11,116 nucleotides of DNA from positions 1 through 11,116 of the forward strand of contig CALSCQ010002135.1 of NCBI GenBank assembly GCA_943704525.1. Direction: 5' to 3'. Shown here one piece after another: positions 7,529 to 11,116 of this stretch (position 1 is its first letter; every line of letters begins with the position of its first letter). The notes beneath the pieces were generated by a model. That model ran no database searches, had not been told where the DNA came from, and saw only the letters and a program-made list of their open reading frames with translations. Source of the DNA: Pigoraptor vietnamica. Lineage: Eukaryota; Opisthokonta; Filasterea. Position numbers and translations under genes: made by a program.

Positions 7529-9893
7529 ATGTCGTCGAACAACTCGGCTATTTCGAGCGCGCTGGGCGCCATGGCTTTTGTGAGCGTGCTGACGGCAACG
7601 TCGTTTGCACTCTTCATGGTCGTCGTCATCCCCGGCAAGAGTGCGTGGTATTACGAGTACGACAACCTCTTCTACGTCCACAACATCTTTCTCGGCACGA
7701 GCATTTTGGGCGTCTTTCTGACGTTTGGTGCGACGCTCGCGGGGCTCAACGCCATGACCAAGCTCAACGGACTCAAGAACGCCCAGAACCTCGCATCGGG
7801 CCCTGCGCGCACGTCCATGCTGGTGTCGTGCATCCTTTCGATTCTAGCAGGTGTGTTGAGAGTCGCAAGTCTCCCGTTGCGCTCACATTGACTTCAAAAA
7901 TTGACTGTCGCCGCCGCCACCATCGTGCGCACTCGCAAGAATCTGATGCTGTGAGACAAGCCACTTCCGTTTCCGCCGACCACCGCGGCAGACGTTTTCG
8001 TTAGGCTACAGTGTGATGCGCTCGAGTTAATGAGAGATGTCGGCTCGGCTTAAATCATAGACGTGTGTCCCATCGACTCGACAGTTGATATGAGAGGGAG
8101 GCGAAGGAGTGGTTGTGGTCTGCCCCCATTTTTCTCTGACAGCGAACCCCTTGCCTTTCCCTCTGCAGCCGTCTGCGCAATTGCGGGCTACGGCACATAC
8201 ATCGGCTACTACAACATCCGGTCGACCGAGTTCCTTTCCACCGGGTGCAAGATTGCCATCGCCGCGTCGGCGCTGCTCATCACCGCCGGTTGCCTCGCCG
8301 CGTGGGGACGGTCGCTCGTCCCTGTGGTCGCTGGTGAGTGCTGCGATTGGCCTTGTCGCCACTGTGTGCGATCGGGCGTGCGTTGTGCGTGTGTGGTTTT
8401 ATTGCAGTCTATATATACGTGTGCCGCGTGTACGCTGCGTATCCTTTTCCGTGTCACTCAATCCGAACGCACAACCCATGTGCCCAGGGTACGTCATGGC
8501 GCCGACGACCGACGCCCACATGTCCACGACGTACTATGCACCCGCGCCTGCAATGGCCCCTGCCCCGGCAATGGTGGCTGCGCCCGCACCCCCCCAGCTG
8601 ACGCAGCCGATCATCGAACAGCCGAAAGCCGCTGCCGGGCCGTCCACAAACGCATCGTCGCTCCCGGAGGGCACCAACGTGCGCATCGTCTCGATGTCGA
8701 ACAAGGCCGTGCCTGGAAAGTACACGCACGGGCTCTGCGACTGTTGCGACGACGAGGGCGCGACGAGCATCTGCTGCGCCACGTGCTGCCACTATCCGCT
8801 TCTCGTGGGGAAGGCCGCGGGCGACGTCGAGGGGTCGTACTTTGACTGGGTCATCTTTGCGCTCACCGCGTGCTTCCCACTCCTCGGCGGTCTCCTGCTT
8901 CGCGCGCGCGTCAACGAGAAGTACAAGCTTAACGAGGACGGCGTCTCGATGCTCTGCTCGGTCTGCTGCTGCCCCATCTGCGCGGCCACGCAGGACATTC
9001 GCGAGGCGGAGGAGCGCGGCGACTGGGATCCCCGCTGGGGTACGGTGGGCGCCGATGGCGTCGTCCGGCCCAACAAGTACAAGACGGAGCTGTGCAGCTG
9101 CATGGACGACCCCGTCCCGTGCGTGATGGTGTTCTGCGGGTGCCACTCGTGCGCCGTTGGCCAGGCGGGCGGAGACGTCGAGGGCGGCCCCTTTGACTTT
9201 ATCCTGTGCTGCCTCGCGCTCATCCTCCCCGTCCTCGCGTCGTTTGCCCTCCGTTTGCGCGTGCGCCGCCAGTACAAGCTCGGCGAGAAGTTCACCGAGA
9301 CGCTCTGCGAGTCGCTCTGCTGCTTCATGTGCGCGACGGTGCAGGACATTCGCGAGATCAAGGCCCACGGCGGCGCCTCCAACACGGTCAACATCAACCC
9401 GCAGGCGACCGTCTCGTCGTACGTTCCCCCTCAAGTGACCGTCCAGCCGCAGTATTCAAGGCAGCCCGCTCCTCAGCAATACGCCCCGCAGCAGCCGCAG
9501 TACGCCCCGCAGCAGCCGCAGTATGTTCCGCAGCCCCAGTACGCGCCGGCACCCCAAGCCTACGGGTATGCGCAGCCGCCGCCCCAGCACCAGATGGCCC
9601 CTCAACCGTATCCCGCTGGCCAGCCACCGCACGGACAAGTGCCCGTCTACTACATGGCGCCGCCTGGCGCACAGCCGGGTGCGTTCCCCCCTGGAGCTGC
9701 GGGTGCGCCGCCGCCCGTGTATTACATGGCACCCCCACAGGCGGGAGAGGCGACGCCGGGCGCTGCGCCGCTGTACTATGCCGCCGTGCCCGTGTACGCA
9801 CAGTCGCCCGCCGCAACCCCCCTGCCAAATGCGCCCGGCGAGGTGAGCGATACCAAGGCGCCTCACGCGGAACAGAGTGGGCCTTCGCAGTAG
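7529..9893 (+). CDS. Four-helix membrane protein joined to tandem PLAC8 domains and a Pro/Gln/Tyr-rich tail
   Basis: Exons 7529-7850, 8169-8333 and 8488-9893 (TAG) join in phase to 630 residues. Residues 1-162 hold four likely membrane helices (about 11-34, 50-72, 97-118, 134-154) and match no family I know. Residues about 244-341 and 362-457 are two copies of the PLAC8 cysteine-rich domain. Each has an LC-C-DD start, a hydrophobic stretch after a GDVEG block, an LR-R-YKL block and a closing Cys cluster before QDIRE. PLAC8 proteins are membrane-associated and in plants affect organ size and divalent-cation tolerance; the role here is unknown. The last 170 residues are low complexity, with QQPQYAP and YYMAPP repeats. 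Joining to one gene is favoured because exon 2 has no nearby stop, the 154-base gap begins GTGAGT and ends CCCAG, and the phases match. Alternatively the PLAC8 part is its own gene starting at 8478 (471 residues) or, in a better start context, at 8496. The coding assignment of each exon is firmer than the joining. Confidence 0.7.
8034..8100 (+). repeat. Dispersed intronic element, copy C
   Basis: GAGATGTCGGC, AAATCATAG, CGTGTGTCCCATCGACTC and a trailing GAGAGGGAG match copy B at 6035 in order. It lies in the first intron (7851-8168) of the PLAC8 gene, about 70 bases before the acceptor and, relative to its host gene, in the opposite orientation to copies A and B. Confidence 0.75.
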
Positions 9894-10463
9894 GCGCGCG
9901 TGCATCCGTAAACTTAAACGCCGCAAACGCCGGCTGTTTTTCCTTTTACATGCGCTCAAGCGATTATCAGTGTTGATGAGTGAGGGTTTGGAGCTATGTG
10001 TCCGGACACAACAAAACGGCCGAGATTTCGGCTACGGAAACCGCCGATGGTTCGCGGGCACGAAGTGGAAGTTCAGTGCCATCTACCCTTCGTTGCCTTT
10101 CACTCTCTCCCTCTCCTGTCTCTGCCCTATATCTGCAACGCACGGCTCTGCTCGTCCTCGAGTACTCGGCGCTTCCTGGGCCTATTGATGGGGGAGACGG
10201 CAGCATTGTTGTTACTTCCGCTGTGACTTCGGTCGTCGTCACCTGTGGGCGGGTGGCGTGGTGACGTGGGAAGTTGTCCTTGGTTGTTAATCTTTGCCGA
10301 TTGACCGGCGGCTTCGTGGCGCGGTGCGGCCTCTTGACGTTTGCGCGGGCGACCGCCACGTGTTGCGTCCGTGTGGGCTCTAATAACGAACGTCCATTTG
10401 TGCGCTGACGTTGACGCGATAATTTGAATTTTCTTTTGCCGTTATTTGGAAGACCACGCCGCC
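9894..10463 (+). promoter_or_regulatory. 3' flank of the PLAC8 gene and promoter region of muskelin
   Basis: No gene could be supported in these 570 bases. The first part should hold the 3' untranslated region of the PLAC8 gene; no AATAAA is present. The last 200 bases, upstream of the muskelin ATG, contain TGACGT three times in the same orientation (10262, 10335, 10406), the half-site of CRE/bZIP-type elements, and one CACGTG at 10357. A short AT-rich patch (about 10419-10448) precedes the start codon. Binding is inferred, not shown. Confidence 0.4.
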
Positions 10464-10848
10464 ATGGCCGCGCGTCTCACTTCGCCGATGGCGCTTGCAA
10501 AGGTGTGTGTCTGGTGTATGTGGACGCGACTGGCGTGTGTGGTTTGCCCGCGGGGTTATATTTGTGTGTGTTTGGAGGGGAGGGAGGGTGCGTGGGCATC
10601 TTTTGAGCTCATATGTGGTCTGTGTGTGATTCGTTCAGGCGGCTGACCAGGCCGGGCCAAGCACGGCGAAGGTACGATGCGCTCACGTTGCATTGGACGA
10701 TGTGTGCGCTTGTGCCGATCATGTGCGTGTGTCAGCGTATTCCTCGTGCTTACGTGTGTGTCTTCGTCAGGGCGAGCTCGAAGTGTTGCCTTACTCGATC
10801 GATTCGTGGTCAAGCCACTCTGCGCAGTATCACCCCGAGAACATATTG
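10464..10848 (+). CDS. MKLN1: Muskelin homologue, N-terminal exons only
   Basis: Three exons, 10464-10502, 10639-10671 and 10771-10848, all phase 0, give the first 50 residues; the gene continues past the window. The start GCCGCCATGGCC is an ideal Kozak context. The diagnostic part is LPYSIDSWSSHSAQYHPENI in exon 3, which aligns with the start of animal muskelin (a Leu-Pro-Tyr, Trp-Ser-Ser, Pro-Glu-Asn-Ile-Leu pattern), where the discoidin-like domain begins. Muskelin carries discoidin, LisH, CTLH and kelch-repeat regions and is a subunit of the CTLH (GID) E3 ubiquitin ligase; none of the later domains are visible here. The first two exons encode a short Ala-rich leader and are only 39 and 33 bases. 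Donors are GTGTGT, GTACGA and GTACGG. Identity rests on about 21 residues, so it is likely but not certain; exon 2 is the least secure. Confidence 0.8.

Positions 10849-11116
<268 letters not shown>

Noticed and set aside
8410-8417. TATATATA as a promoter for a separate PLAC8 gene
   Set aside because: Not annotated as a promoter because the upstream exon has no stop and splices in phase across it; kept as an alternative in the findings.
8454-9434. 326-residue minus-strand reading frame
   Set aside because: It is a shadow of the PLAC8 exon, produced by GC-rich codons; the Arg/Ala/Asp-rich composition is typical of antisense frames.
9994-10359. 121-residue minus-strand frame between the PLAC8 gene and muskelin
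   Set aside because: No homology, motif or splice context; more likely chance in a GC-rich flank.

Overview
The window is nuclear DNA from an intron-rich eukaryote, most likely a free-living protist. The genes are built from many short, GC-rich exons. The introns (84 to 424 bases) carry CA/GT, TC/GA and G-run microsatellites. I assigned 21 complete or started introns from protein homology and splice borders. Every one starts with GT, 18 of the 21 have G at intron position +3, 20 of 21 have G at +5, and only one is a textbook GTGAGT. I cannot name the species. No bacterial, phage, CRISPR, rRNA or tRNA feature was seen.

Four genes are supported. (1) Plus strand, 310-3198: the beta subunit of pyruvate dehydrogenase E1, in eight exons. 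The mature enzyme is complete, and the start codon and mitochondrial presequence lie upstream of the window. (2) Minus strand, 7120-3507: an NAD(P)-dependent aldehyde dehydrogenase in ten exons, convergent with gene 1 and complete, with all catalytic residues. (3) Plus strand, 7529-9893: a membrane protein that appears to join an unrecognised four-helix module to two tandem PLAC8 cysteine-rich domains and a long Pro/Gln/Tyr/Ala-rich tail. It diverges from gene 2 across 408 bases. (4) Plus strand, 10464 to beyond the end: the first three small exons of a muskelin homologue, a subunit of the CTLH/GID ubiquitin ligase.

The genes form no obvious pathway. Pyruvate dehydrogenase and aldehyde dehydrogenase are both central carbon enzymes, but convergent placement is not evidence of linkage in a eukaryote. 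The gaps are 1-309 (tail of an upstream intron), 3199-3506 (shared 3' flank), 7121-7528 (divergent promoter region), 9894-10463 (3' flank plus muskelin promoter) and 10849-11116 (start of a muskelin intron).

The most noteworthy unexplained structures are: a dispersed element of about 50-70 bases present three times in introns; an 82-base tandem duplication that copies the muskelin exon 3 splice donor; splice sites made directly from microsatellite sequence; and a (GT)n-G28-(CG)n tract inside an aldehyde dehydrogenase intron. I found no convincing novel multi-gene system.
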